Of a stretch of 64,000 bases of DNA, positions 28,206 through 39,657 are shown one piece after another. This stretch comes from Variovorax sp. Root411 (GTDB lineage Bacteria > Pseudomonadota > Gammaproteobacteria > Burkholderiales > Burkholderiaceae_C), in the NCBI RefSeq assembly GCF_001425205.1, contig NZ_LMDW01000016.1, forward strand, positions 558,001 through 622,000. Direction: 5' to 3'. Below the pieces are notes generated by a model that was not told the DNA's origin, ran no database searches, and saw only the letters and a list, made by a program, of their open reading frames with translations. The position numbers and the translations under genes were made by a program. Position 1 is the stretch's first letter, and every line of letters begins with the position of its first letter.

Positions 28206-29477
28206 ATGCTCGACCTCCTCATCACCAACGCCACCCTCCCCGACGGCCGCACCGGCATGTCGATCGCCGTGCAGGGCGGCCGCATCGCCGAAGTCACCGC
28301 AGGCCTCGACGCACCGGCGCACGAGAAGCTCGATGCACAAGGCCTGTTGCTCGCGCCCCATTTCGTCGACCCGCACTTCCACATGGACGCCACGCTGAGC
28401 TACGGCCTGCCGCGCGTCAACGAGAGCGGCACGCTGCTCGAAGGCATCGCGCTGTGGGGCGAGCTGAAGCCGCTGCTCACGGCCGACGCGCTGATCGAGC
28501 GCGCCCTGGCTTACTGCGACTGGGCCGTGGCCAAGGGGCTGCTGGCCGTTCGCTCCCACGTGGACACCAGCGACCCGAGCCTGCTCGCGGTCGATGCGCT
28601 GCTCGAAGTCAAGCGCAAGGTGGCGCCCTATCTCGACCTGCAGCTGGTCGCCTTCCCGCAGGACGGGGTGCTGCGCTCGCACGGTGGTGTCGAGAACCTG
28701 GAACGCGCGCTCGACAAGGGCGTGGACGTGGTCGGCGGCATTCCGCATTTCGAGCGCACCATGGCCGATGGCGCGGCCAGCGTGAAGCTTCTGTGCGAAA
28801 TCGCCGCCCAACGCGGCAAGCTGGTCGACATGCACTGCGACGAGTCGGACGACCCGCTCTCGCGCCACATCGAGACGCTGGCCTTCGAGGCGCAGCGCCT
28901 CGGCATGCAGGGCCGCGTGACGGGCTCGCACTGTACGTCGATGCACTCGATGGACAACTACTACGTGAGCAAGCTGCTGCCGCTGATCGCGCAGAGCGGC
29001 GTGGCCGTCGTCGCCAATCCGCTCATCAACATCACGCTGCAGGGCCGCCACGACACCTACCCCAAGCGCCGCGGCATGACGCGCGTGCCCGAACTGATGG
29101 CCGCCGGAGTGAACGTCGCCTTCGGCCACGACTGCGTGATGGACCCGTGGTACGGCATGGGCTCGGGCGACATGCTCGAAGTGGCGCACATGGGCCTGCA
29201 CGTGGCGCAGATGACCAGCCAGGCCGGCATCCGCCAGTGCTTCGAGGCGGTGACGACCCATGCGGCGCGCGTGATGCACCTGCAGGGCTACGGGATAGAG
29301 GCGGGCTGCGAAGCGAGCTTCGTGCTGCTGCAGGCGCGTGACCCGGTCGAGGCGATCCGCCTGCGCGCGACGCGGCTCAAGGTCTTCCGCAAGGGGCAGC
29401 TGCTGGCGCAGACGCCGGCCGCGACGGCCGCGCTGCATCTGCCGGGGCGCGGCAGCGAGACTGCCTGGATGCGTTAG
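28206..29477 (+). CDS. codA: Cytosine deaminase (CodA-type amidohydrolase)
   Basis: Metal-dependent amidohydrolase of 423 residues that should turn cytosine into uracil, feeding Upp and the URC enzymes. Metal and active-site motifs: HFVDPHFHMD (HxH near 59-61), VDMHCDESDDP (His and Glu), SHCTSMHS and GHDCVMDPWY (Asp309). Similarity to E. coli CodA runs throughout (for example NPLINITLQGRHDTYPKRRG). Position 310 is Cys where E. coli CodA has Asp314, a substrate-pocket residue. It ends three bases into the convergent sirtuin gene. Confidence 0.9.
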   Translation: MLDLLITNATLPDGRTGMSIAVQGGRIAEVTAGLDAPAHEKLDAQGLLLAPHFVDPHFHMDATLSYGLPRVNESGTLLEGIALWGELKPLLTADALIERALAYCDWAVAKGLLAVRSHVDTSDPSLLAVDALLEVKRKVAPYLDLQLVAFPQDGVLRSHGGVENLERALDKGVDVVGGIPHFERTMADGAASVKLLCEIAAQRGKLVDMHCDESDDPLSRHIETLAFEAQRLGMQGRVTGSHCTSMHSMDNYYVSKLLPLIAQSGVAVVANPLINITLQGRHDTYPKRRGMTRVPELMAAGVNVAFGHDCVMDPWYGMGSGDMLEVAHMGLHVAQMTSQAGIRQCFEAVTTHAARVMHLQGYGIEAGCEASFVLLQARDPVEAIRLRATRLKVFRKGQLLAQTPAATAALHLPGRGSETAWMR

Positions 29478-30325
29478 GCCACGCGATCCGGTTGCACGTC
29501 GGGCACGAGTTGCCGCGCGAGCGCTGCCAGCGCTTCGCCGACCGGGCGTTCGATCTTCAGCGTGAGCAACGCATCGGCCCGTGTGCGGCCCAGGTTCACC
29601 GCAGCCACGGGCTTGCCCGCCGCGGCGGCCGCCTGCACGAAGCGGAAGCCCGAATACACCATCAGCGACGAGCCTGCCACAAGCACCGCGTCGGCCTCCT
29701 CCAGCGCCGTGAAGGCGGCCGTGACGCGCTCCTTCGGCACGCTTTCGCCGAAGAACACCACGTCGGGCTTGAGCAGGCCGCCGCAGTGGGTGCAGGCAGG
29801 CACGTCAAAGGCGGAAAAGTCATGGCCTTCGAGATCGGCATCGCCGTCGGGCGCGGTGCGGGCTTCGAGCGCAGCCCAGTGCGGGTTGCGCCGCCGCAGT
29901 TCGAGCTGCAGCGCCGCGCGCGGGATGCGCCGCTCGCAGGCCATGCAACGCACGGTGTCGATGCGCCCGTGCAGGTCGATGGCGCCGCGACTGCCGGCCG
30001 CTTCGTGCAGCCCGTCGACGTTTTGCGTGAGCAGCAAGCCCACGCGGCCTGCCGCCTCCATCCGCGCCAGCGCCCGGTGCGCCGCACCCGGGCGGGCGCC
30101 GGCCATGGTCGGCCAGCCGATCAGGCTGCGCGCCCAGTAGCGGCGGCGCGTGGATTCCTCGCCCATGAAGGCCTGGTAGGTGACGGGCGACGGACGCTTC
30201 CATTCGCCCTCGGCGTCCCGGTAGTCGGGAATGCCCGATTCGGTGCTGCACCCCGCACCGGTGAGCACGAAGAGCTTGCGATGGCGCGTGGCGAAGTCGG
30301 CGAGCGCGGCGGAATTGGCATCCAT
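29474..30325 (-). CDS. NAD-dependent protein deacetylase, SIR2 family
   Basis: Sirtuin of 283 residues from ATG 30325. NAD-binding GAGCSTESGIPDYR (about 23-36), catalytic LTQNVDGLHEAAG and DLHG with the active His, four zinc Cys in CMAC and CTHC pairs, and GSSLMVYSGFRF near the end. The length and sequence fit the larger class II/SIRT4-like bacterial sirtuins. Removes acyl groups from lysines; targets unknown. Convergent with cytosine deaminase, stop codons overlapping. Confidence 0.92.
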   Translation of the reverse strand: MDANSAALADFATRHRKLFVLTGAGCSTESGIPDYRDAEGEWKRPSPVTYQAFMGEESTRRRYWARSLIGWPTMAGARPGAAHRALARMEAAGRVGLLLTQNVDGLHEAAGSRGAIDLHGRIDTVRCMACERRIPRAALQLELRRRNPHWAALEARTAPDGDADLEGHDFSAFDVPACTHCGGLLKPDVVFFGESVPKERVTAAFTALEEADAVLVAGSSLMVYSGFRFVQAAAAAGKPVAAVNLGRTRADALLTLKIERPVGEALAALARQLVPDVQPDRVA

Positions 30326-30462
30326 CCGGGGAGCATACGTGGCCGAGACGCAGACTGCGTGCCGAGGGAAATGGCCGATGTCCGCGAACTGTGCCAGGCG
30401 ACGACCGTTGCATCCGCGGGCCGCTCTTCTTACGATGCCTTCACCCCTCATCAGGAGTTTGC

Positions 30463-30873
30463 ATGAAAGTCCAGGGCGCCTGCCATTGCGGCCAGATCAC
30501 CTACGAAGCCGACGTCGATCCCGAGAAGGTCGGCCTGTGCAGCTGCAGCGACTGCCAGGTGCTGTCGGGCTCTGCTTACCGCGTATCGGCGACGGTGCCG
30601 GCCTCCAGCTTCCTCCTGCTGACCGGCACGCCGAAGGTCTACGTGAAGACGGCCGAGAGCGGCAAGCGGCGGCGGCAGAGTTTCTGCGGGCACTGCGGCA
30701 CGTCGATCTCTTCGAGCGCGGACAGCGACGCGCCACCCAGCTATACGCTGCGCATCGGACCGATGGCACAACGCGCACTGCTGCCCCCGCGCCGCCGGGT
30801 CTGGTGCCGCTCGGCTCTGGCCTGGTCGGAAGACCTGCGCGGGCTGCCGGCCTTCGACAAGGGGGCACCCTAG
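30463..30873 (+). CDS. GFA (glutathione-dependent formaldehyde-activating enzyme-like) zinc protein
   Basis: Protein of 136 residues from ATG 30463 with a TCAGGAG site before it. Zinc ligand pattern ACHCGQI, CSCSDCQ, FCGHCGTS is that of the GFA family (DUF636 fold). The family includes S-hydroxymethylglutathione synthase-like proteins, but many members have unknown substrates. Single gene between the sirtuin and exonuclease I genes. Confidence 0.88.
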   Translation: MKVQGACHCGQITYEADVDPEKVGLCSCSDCQVLSGSAYRVSATVPASSFLLLTGTPKVYVKTAESGKRRRQSFCGHCGTSISSSADSDAPPSYTLRIGPMAQRALLPPRRRVWCRSALAWSEDLRGLPAFDKGAP

Positions 30874-30915
30874 CGCTGCTGCAGCCCCGCCTCCCGCGCG
30901 AAGCGGGGCGACGAA

Positions 30916-32355
30916 TCAGGCTTCGGGCGCGATGGCCTCGGCGTATTCGTAGAGTGCGCCCAGGATCTCCTCTCCACGCTCGTCGGCGTTCTCGGAGAGC
31001 GCATCGACCTCGCTGAACAGCATCTCGATGGTGCGCGCCCCGCCCTCGCCCTTGAAGAGCCGGGCCACGCGCAGGGCCTCCCAGCGCTCGGCTTCTTCCT
31101 CGTTCAGCAGTTGCGGCCAGTTGCGTGCGCGATAGCGAAACAGGATCTCGTCGAGCCGGCCGTCGTCGAAGCCGGTGCGGTCCTTGGCCAGCTCCTCGGG
31201 CGACAGGTTGCGCAACTGGTTCAGGCGCCGGCGGTCGGCGTTGCCGACGAAGCCGCCGTAGAGGTCTTCGTCGACGTCGGGCGTGGCCTCCTTCGGCCGG
31301 GCGTACACCTGTGACCAGATCGCGCTCATGTCGGGCAGGTCACGCGCGATGGCGGCGTGGCGCATGGCGGTGTCGAGATCGACGCCCCAGCGCCCCGCCA
31401 TGGCCGGCGCGAGCGTGCGCAGGTTGCCGACCACCATCGGCGACTTGTTGAGGTGGATGCCTTTCATGGGCAGACGCACGACGCCTTCGGGCAGGTCGGC
31501 CGTGCGGCAGAACAGGCGCAGCCGCAGCGTGTCGACATCGAGGTCGCGCAGTTCGCTCGGGTCGTATGCCAGATCCCAGGCAAGCAGCTCGTTCTTGTTG
31601 GTGGGGTGGCTGGCCAGCGGCCACATCACGGCCAGGCAGCCGCGCTCGACCGGGAACATGCCCGAGATGTGCAGGAAGGGCTTGGCGGTCTCGCGCATCG
31701 CGGGCAGGCCGAGTTCGCTGGCCACGCGGTCCTTCTTGTGCAGGCCGAAGGCGAAGTCGAACAGCTTGGGTTGCTTGTCGCGAATCAGCCGGGCCAGCGC
31801 GATGGTGGCGCGCACATCGGACAGCGCGTCGTGCGCCGATTCGTGCAGCAGGCCGTTGGCGCGCGCCAGGTCTTCGAGCTTGAAGCTGGGCTTGCCGTCT
31901 TCCTTCTTCGGCCACTCGATGCCGTCGGGGCGCAGCGCATACGTGAGGCGCACCACGTCGAGCAGGTCCCAGCGGCCGCAGTCGTTCTGCCATTCGCGCG
32001 CGTACGGGTCGATCAGGTTGCGCCAGAACAGGAAGCGCGTGACCTCGTCGTCGAAGCGGATGGTGTTGTAGCCCACGCCGATGGTGCCGGGCTGCGAGAA
32101 GGCCCGCTCGATGTGCGCCGCGAATTCATGCTCGGGAATGCCGCGCTCCAGGCACACCTGTGGCGTGATGCCGGTGATCAGGCAGGCCTCGGGGCTGGGC
32201 AGGTAGTCCGGCGCGGGCTTGCAGTAGATCATCAGCGGCTCGCCGATTTCGTTGAGCTCTGCATCAGTGCGGATGGCGGCGAACTGCGAGGGACGGTCGC
32301 GGCGCGGCACGGCGCCGAAGGTTTCGTAGTCGTGCCAGAGAAAGGTGTGATTCAT
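30916..32355 (-). CDS. sbcB: Exodeoxyribonuclease I
   Basis: Single-strand-specific 3'-5' exonuclease of 479 residues (E. coli SbcB is 475) used in recombination and mismatch repair. DEDDh core: HDYETFGAVP (Asp and Glu, residues about 9-11), VGYNTIRFDDEV, and HDALSDVRAT for the later acidic and His positions. SH3-like and helical domains follow (FLHISGMFPVERG, KGIHLNKSPMVV). Start ATG 32355 is one base after the cardiolipin synthase stop. Confidence 0.95.
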   Translation of the reverse strand: MNHTFLWHDYETFGAVPRRDRPSQFAAIRTDAELNEIGEPLMIYCKPAPDYLPSPEACLITGITPQVCLERGIPEHEFAAHIERAFSQPGTIGVGYNTIRFDDEVTRFLFWRNLIDPYAREWQNDCGRWDLLDVVRLTYALRPDGIEWPKKEDGKPSFKLEDLARANGLLHESAHDALSDVRATIALARLIRDKQPKLFDFAFGLHKKDRVASELGLPAMRETAKPFLHISGMFPVERGCLAVMWPLASHPTNKNELLAWDLAYDPSELRDLDVDTLRLRLFCRTADLPEGVVRLPMKGIHLNKSPMVVGNLRTLAPAMAGRWGVDLDTAMRHAAIARDLPDMSAIWSQVYARPKEATPDVDEDLYGGFVGNADRRRLNQLRNLSPEELAKDRTGFDDGRLDEILFRYRARNWPQLLNEEEAERWEALRVARLFKGEGGARTIEMLFSEVDALSENADERGEEILGALYEYAEAIAPEA

Positions 32356-33801
32356 TCAGAGCAAGGGTGAAAACAAGCGCGCAACGGAATCGCCGAGGCG
32401 AATCCAGAAATTCTGTGGCCGGTGGGCGCGCACCGCACCGGAGCTGTGCAGGTCGGTCTCGAACTGCGCCGCCAGCGGCCGGGCCAGTTCCGGACCATAG
32501 ACCACCGCGCACACCTCGAAGTTGAGGCGGAAGCTGCGGTTGTCGAAATTCGCGGTGCCGATCATCGCGCAATGGTCGTCGACCACCAGGGTCTTGGAGT
32601 GCAGCATGCGCGCCTTGTACTCCCAGACCTTCACACCGGCGGCGATCAGTTCATCGAAATACGAGCGCGCGGCGGCGCTCACGATGGCCGAGTCGCTGCG
32701 CCGCGGCACCAGCAAGCGCACGTCGACGCCGCGCAGCGCGGCGCTGGTCAGCGCCATCAGCGCGGGCTCGCCCGGCACGAAGTAAGGCGTGGTGAGCCAC
32801 GCGCGGTGCGTGGCCGAATGGATGGCCTCGACGTGCATGCGGTGGATGGCCTCCATCGTGTTGTCGGGGCCGCTGGTGACGATCTGCACCGGGATATCGC
32901 CGGCCTCGAGCTGCGGCAGCATCGCGCTCATGGCGTCGTCCATGTCGCGCGGGTCTTCGCCGGTAGCGTAGGTCCAGTCTTCGAGGAAGGTGGTCTGCAG
33001 CCAGCGCACGGCGCTGCCCTCGATGCGCAGGTGCACGTCGTGGTACGCATCGGGCCGGGTGCGCTTGTCTTCCTCATCGGTGATGTTCACGCCACCCGTG
33101 AAGCCCACGCGGCCGTCGCACACCACGATCTTGCGGTGGGTGCGGTAGTTGGTCACGGGGCGCAGGCGGCGGCCGATCTTGGTGTCGTGGAACAGCGCCA
33201 CCTTGACGCCCGCCTCGTGCAGCGGCGCCATGAACTTGCGGCCGACGCGCTTGGAGCCCAGTGCATCGATCAGCAGGCGCACCGTCACGCCCTGCTTCGC
33301 GCGCTCGACCAGCAGGTCGCGCAGCGCGGTGCCGATCCTGTCGGGCTCGAAGATGTAGTACTCGAGGTGGACGTGGTTCCGTGCGGCGCGCACGGCCTCG
33401 AAGATCGCATCGAAGGTGCGCGCCCCGCCCGAGAGCAGTTCGACATCGACCGCGCTCGACACCGGCAGCCCGCAGGTCGCCGTGCCGAGCTTCGCCATCT
33501 GCTGCAGGGCCGGCGGTGCGTTCTGCGCCGCATCGCGCAGCCGCGCCACGTCGGCCTGGGCGAAGGCGCTGGCGCGGCTGCGCAGGCGCTTGAGCCGCTG
33601 CTTTCGCAGGCGCTGCGGCCCGAGGAAGTAGTAGATGACGAAGCCCGCGAACGGCAGCAGCGCCAGCGACAGGATCCAGCTCATCGTCGACACCGGCGCG
33701 CGCTTTTGCATCACGATCCAGATCGACAGCACCGCGATGTAGCCGCTCCACGCAAGGGAGAGGCCGGTTTTCCATTCGTGGCTGAGTTCGGGGAGGATCA
33801 A
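32356..33801 (-). CDS. Cardiolipin synthase (ClsA-type)
   Basis: Phospholipase D-family membrane enzyme of about 481 residues that makes cardiolipin from two phosphatidylglycerols. Two N-terminal TM helices (SGYIAVLSIWIV and WILSLALLPFAGFVIYYFLG) and two HKD boxes, HRKIVVCDGRVGFTGG and HSKTLVVDDHCAMIG. The frame runs back into the clpA terminator, so the upstream Met is rejected; TTG 33801 is the most likely start, with no strong Shine-Dalgarno sequence. Located just after clpA and adjoining sbcB with no gap. Confidence 0.88.
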   Translation of the reverse strand: MILPELSHEWKTGLSLAWSGYIAVLSIWIVMQKRAPVSTMSWILSLALLPFAGFVIYYFLGPQRLRKQRLKRLRSRASAFAQADVARLRDAAQNAPPALQQMAKLGTATCGLPVSSAVDVELLSGGARTFDAIFEAVRAARNHVHLEYYIFEPDRIGTALRDLLVERAKQGVTVRLLIDALGSKRVGRKFMAPLHEAGVKVALFHDTKIGRRLRPVTNYRTHRKIVVCDGRVGFTGGVNITDEEDKRTRPDAYHDVHLRIEGSAVRWLQTTFLEDWTYATGEDPRDMDDAMSAMLPQLEAGDIPVQIVTSGPDNTMEAIHRMHVEAIHSATHRAWLTTPYFVPGEPALMALTSAALRGVDVRLLVPRRSDSAIVSAAARSYFDELIAAGVKVWEYKARMLHSKTLVVDDHCAMIGTANFDNRSFRLNFEVCAVVYGPELARPLAAQFETDLHSSGAVRAHRPQNFWIRLGDSVARLFSPLL

Positions 33802-33850
33802 GGCGAAAAAGCGGTTGGAATGACTGTGATATGGCCAGCCCAAAGGAAAA

Positions 33851-33875
33851 AGGCCGGTAGCGATGCTACCGGCCT
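33851..33875 (-). terminator. Rho-independent terminator of clpA
   Basis: Perfect 11-bp stem AGGCCGGTAGC / GCTACCGGCCT around a 3-base loop, with a T run on the minus strand just after it (TTTTTCC). It lies about 30 bp after the clpA stop. Confidence 0.9.
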
Positions 33876-33904
33876 TTGACTTCATTCCTGGAACCGCGGT
33901 GGGT

Positions 33905-36226
<2,322 letters not shown>

Positions 36227-36293
36227 GTGATTTCCTTTTGCCTTGCTGTAAATAAGTTCTCAGATGGGTTGGAGCTTGCGCAATTCAACTGGT

Positions 36294-36653
36294 TCATGCA
36301 ACAGGTTCACTGACGCATTGGAGTGGATGCCCCGCCTGCTGTGCGGCTTCCATCACCTGGTTGACCTTGGTGGCCGCCATGTCGCGGGAATAGACCCCAC
36401 AGACGCCTCGGCCATCGAGGTGGATCTTGAGCATGATCTGGGTCGCGGTTTCGCGATCCTTGCTGAAATATTCCTGCAGCACGACGATCACGAACTCCAT
36501 GGGCGTGTAGTCGTCGTTCAGCATCACCACCTGGTACATCTGGGGCGGCGCGGTTTTTTGCGGCCGGCGCTCCAGGACGACCGAATCTCCGTCGTCCCCG
36601 GCCGGTTTTTGCGCCGGGGGGGTGCTGGGAGTTTTTGGAATTCTCGTTGCCAT
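36294..36653 (-). CDS. clpS: ATP-dependent Clp protease adaptor ClpS
   Basis: Adaptor of 119 residues delivering N-degron substrates to ClpA. Core domain at about 40-115 with MLNDDYTPMEFVIVVLQEYF and the ligand-binding HLDGRGVCGVYSRD; the first about 35 residues are Pro/Ala-rich. ATG 36653 gives the normal family length. Transcribed toward clpA, 67 bp away. Confidence 0.96.
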   Translation of the reverse strand: MATRIPKTPSTPPAQKPAGDDGDSVVLERRPQKTAPPQMYQVVMLNDDYTPMEFVIVVLQEYFSKDRETATQIMLKIHLDGRGVCGVYSRDMAATKVNQVMEAAQQAGHPLQCVSEPVA

Positions 36654-36801
36654 GAAAATGATTCTATAGAGCGTGCAAGCGCCGTGCCGACGCAGGAAGA
36701 CTTGGTGACGTGTATTCGACAAATCAAGGGTCTTGCGTCGTGAACGACGACGGAATTTCCGGAGGATTCGCAGAAAAAGCGCTCAAGCGAACGCATGAAT
36801 G

Positions 36802-36840
36802 AAAAAAGCCCCTGACCGCCTTTCGGAAGTTCAGGGACTT
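36802..36840 (-). terminator. Rho-independent terminator of icd
   Basis: Hairpin AAGTCCCTGA... / ...TCAGGGGCTT on the minus strand followed by TTTTTT, 40 bp after the icd stop. The rest of the about 225 bp between icd and clpS shows no ORF and should hold the clpS promoter. Confidence 0.85.
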
Positions 36841-36880
36841 GATGCTCGACGCCGGCAGGCATCGACGAGCAACATGGCAA

Positions 36881-38140
<1,260 letters not shown>

Positions 38141-38208
38141 GAGAGGGGATGGCTCCGGAATTGACGTAATTTTTGACGACTGTCAGCGAATTCAGACAGG
38201 GCGTGGAT

Positions 38209-38241
38209 TCGCTGTACAGCCCGTGAACAAATCGCTGTACA
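38209..38241 (+). repeat. Direct repeat upstream of icd
   Basis: TCGCTGTACA occurs at 38209-38218 and again at 38232-38241 (23 bp apart), in the 219-bp gap between divergent icd and the small-protein gene. The first copy extends to the palindrome GCTGTACAGC. Possible regulator site; no factor can be named. Confidence 0.35.
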
Positions 38242-38359
38242 TTTTAGACGCAACCCATCAGCAAGCGTTTGTCAACCGGCGAGCCAATGGGCTCGTTAGT
38301 GGCTGACCTTCTGCTCGCCGGGAGGCGTTTCCAACCAATTCTCGATAGAGGAATCATCA

Positions 38360-38683
38360 ATGAGCAAAATTCTCGCAGTCATGATCGCTGGCCTGTTCGC
38401 CGCTGGCGCCTACGCCCAAAACCCGGCCGGTACGACGCCCGAACAAGGTAACGCCACCAACAGCAAGTCGCAGCAACGTGCTGAAACCAAGAAGGCTGCC
38501 AAGCCCGCTGGCCAGGTCAAGGCTGCTGGCGGCGACGAAGCCAAGACGCCCGAAGGCGGTGCCATCGGTGCCGACAAGGCTGCGGCCTCTGGCGAGAAGC
38601 GCGCTGAAACCCGCGACCAGCGTCGTCGCAACAAGGACGGCAGCATCAAGCGCAAGTCGACCCAAGGCGGCACCCCGCAGTAA
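38360..38683 (+). CDS. Small secreted Ala/Lys-rich protein (first of two similar)
   Basis: Protein of 107 residues with a signal peptide (MSKILAVMIAGLFAAGAYA-Q) and a mature part rich in Ala, Lys, Gly and Arg with no predicted fold (DQRRRNKDGSIKRKSTQGG at the end). Its signal resembles that of the second small gene downstream. Shine-Dalgarno AGAGGA before ATG; a clear terminator follows. Unknown; possibly a stress or envelope protein, or a nucleic-acid-binding one. Confidence 0.78.
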   Translation: MSKILAVMIAGLFAAGAYAQNPAGTTPEQGNATNSKSQQRAETKKAAKPAGQVKAAGGDEAKTPEGGAIGADKAAASGEKRAETRDQRRRNKDGSIKRKSTQGGTPQ

Positions 38684-38705
38684 TTCGGTCTGCCTCCCAA
38701 AAAAG

Positions 38706-38731
38706 AGCGCTCTTCTGAGCGCTTTTTTTTT
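38706..38731 (+). terminator. Rho-independent terminator after the first small-protein gene
   Basis: Perfect 7-bp stem AGCGCTC-TTCT-GAGCGCT followed directly by nine T, 20 bp after the stop. Confidence 0.93.
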
Positions 38732-38837
38732 GCTCCCGGGAGTTGCGAGGCTGTCAACCGCGCGAAGCTGCTTTCGTTGAATGTCTACCTTCCGCAGGGA
38801 GGGCAATCCAGATCAACGAATTTCAAAGGATATGTTC

Positions 38838-39041
38838 ATGAACAAGCTGCTCGCAGCCCTGGTCGCCGGTCTCTTCGCCGTCGGTGCTTTCGCTCAACAA
38901 GCCGAACCCACCACGGCCGCCCCCGCCGCAGCCGCTCCCAAAATGGCCAAGCACGCGCCCGCCAAGAAGCACGCTGCAGCCAAGAAGCACAAGGTTCGCC
39001 ACGTGGCCAAGGCCCACACGGCCGCTGCCAAGAAGGTGTAA
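38838..39041 (+). CDS. Small secreted Lys/His/Ala-rich protein (second of two similar)
   Basis: Protein of 67 residues from ATG 38838, chosen because AAGGA lies seven bases before it (an ATG six bases earlier sits too close). Signal peptide MNKLLAALVAGLFAVGAFA-Q, then a tail of PAKKHAAAKKHKVRHVAKAH type, basic and low complexity like acid-shock-type proteins. Signal peptide closely resembles that of the preceding gene, so the two may be duplicates that diverged. Confidence 0.78.
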   Translation: MNKLLAALVAGLFAVGAFAQQAEPTTAAPAAAAPKMAKHAPAKKHAAAKKHKVRHVAKAHTAAAKKV

Positions 39042-39059
39042 GCTTTCCAACTCACCGGC

Positions 39060-39086
39060 AATGCCCGCATCAGCGGGCATTTTTAT
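39060..39086 (+). terminator. Rho-independent terminator after the second small-protein gene
   Basis: Stem AATGCCCGC-ATCA-GCGGGCATT followed by TTTTATT. Ends about 45 bp before the DUF192 gene, which must start its own transcript or read through. Confidence 0.92.
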
Positions 39087-39129
39087 TGGTTACGGGCCGG
39101 GTCCCTCCCCGCTCTGAAAGAGTTGTCCG

Positions 39130-39588
39130 ATGTTCCAGCGTTTCGTCGCCCTGCTCCTCGTGTCTGCGTCCTTCATGATGCCAGCGCATGCCCAGCAGCA
39201 ACCCCAGACCGACCTGCCGCGCACGCAGTTGTCGGTCGGCCTGTACAAGATCGACGCGCAGATCGCGCAAACATCCCTGCAGCGCGAAATCGGCTTGATG
39301 TTTCGCAAGGAAATGCCGCAGGCCGAAGGCATGATCTTCGTGTTCGAGCAGCCTGCAACGCAGTGCTTCTGGATGCGCAACACGATCCTGCCGCTGACCG
39401 CTGCCTTCGTAGCCGACGACGGCCGCATCGTCAACCTGGTCGACATGCAGCCCATGACCGAAAACTCGCACTGCTCGCTGGAGCCGGTGCGCTACGTGCT
39501 CGAAATGAACCAGGGCTGGTTCGCCAAGAAGAATATCAAGAAGGGTGCCAAGCTCGGCGGCGAGTTGTTCGCAGCCGGCAAGCGCTGA
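39130..39588 (+). CDS. DUF192 family exported protein
   Basis: Protein of 152 residues. Signal peptide MFQRFVALLLVSASFMMPAHA-Q followed by a DUF192 domain with REIGLMFRKEMPQAEGMIFVF, FWMRNTILPLTAAFV and a Cys pair that could form a disulfide. The function of DUF192 is not established. Convergent with sodB; a shared terminator lies between. Confidence 0.88.
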   Translation: MFQRFVALLLVSASFMMPAHAQQQPQTDLPRTQLSVGLYKIDAQIAQTSLQREIGLMFRKEMPQAEGMIFVFEQPATQCFWMRNTILPLTAAFVADDGRIVNLVDMQPMTENSHCSLEPVRYVLEMNQGWFAKKNIKKGAKLGGELFAAGKR

Positions 39589-39610
39589 ACATCTGCCGTC
39601 TCAAGCCCAC

Positions 39611-39640
39611 AAGAAAGCCGACCCATGGGTCGGCTTTCTT
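39611..39640. terminator. Bidirectional terminator between DUF192 gene and sodB
   Basis: Perfect 30-bp palindrome from AAGAAAGCCGACCC to its reverse complement, giving a T-rich 3' end (TTTCTT) in both directions, placed between two convergent genes. Confidence 0.9.
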
Positions 39641-39657
39641 GCTGGAGAAACCCGGGC

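Noticed and set aside
33802..33885. Upstream extension of cardiolipin synthase with an ATG at 33885
   Set aside because: The added codons cover the clpA terminator hairpin; the TTG near 33801 is a better start.
36654..36880. Possible cold-shock gene between icd and clpS
   Set aside because: Some relatives have a csp gene in this position, but here there is no frame with CspA motifs, only a terminator and leader.
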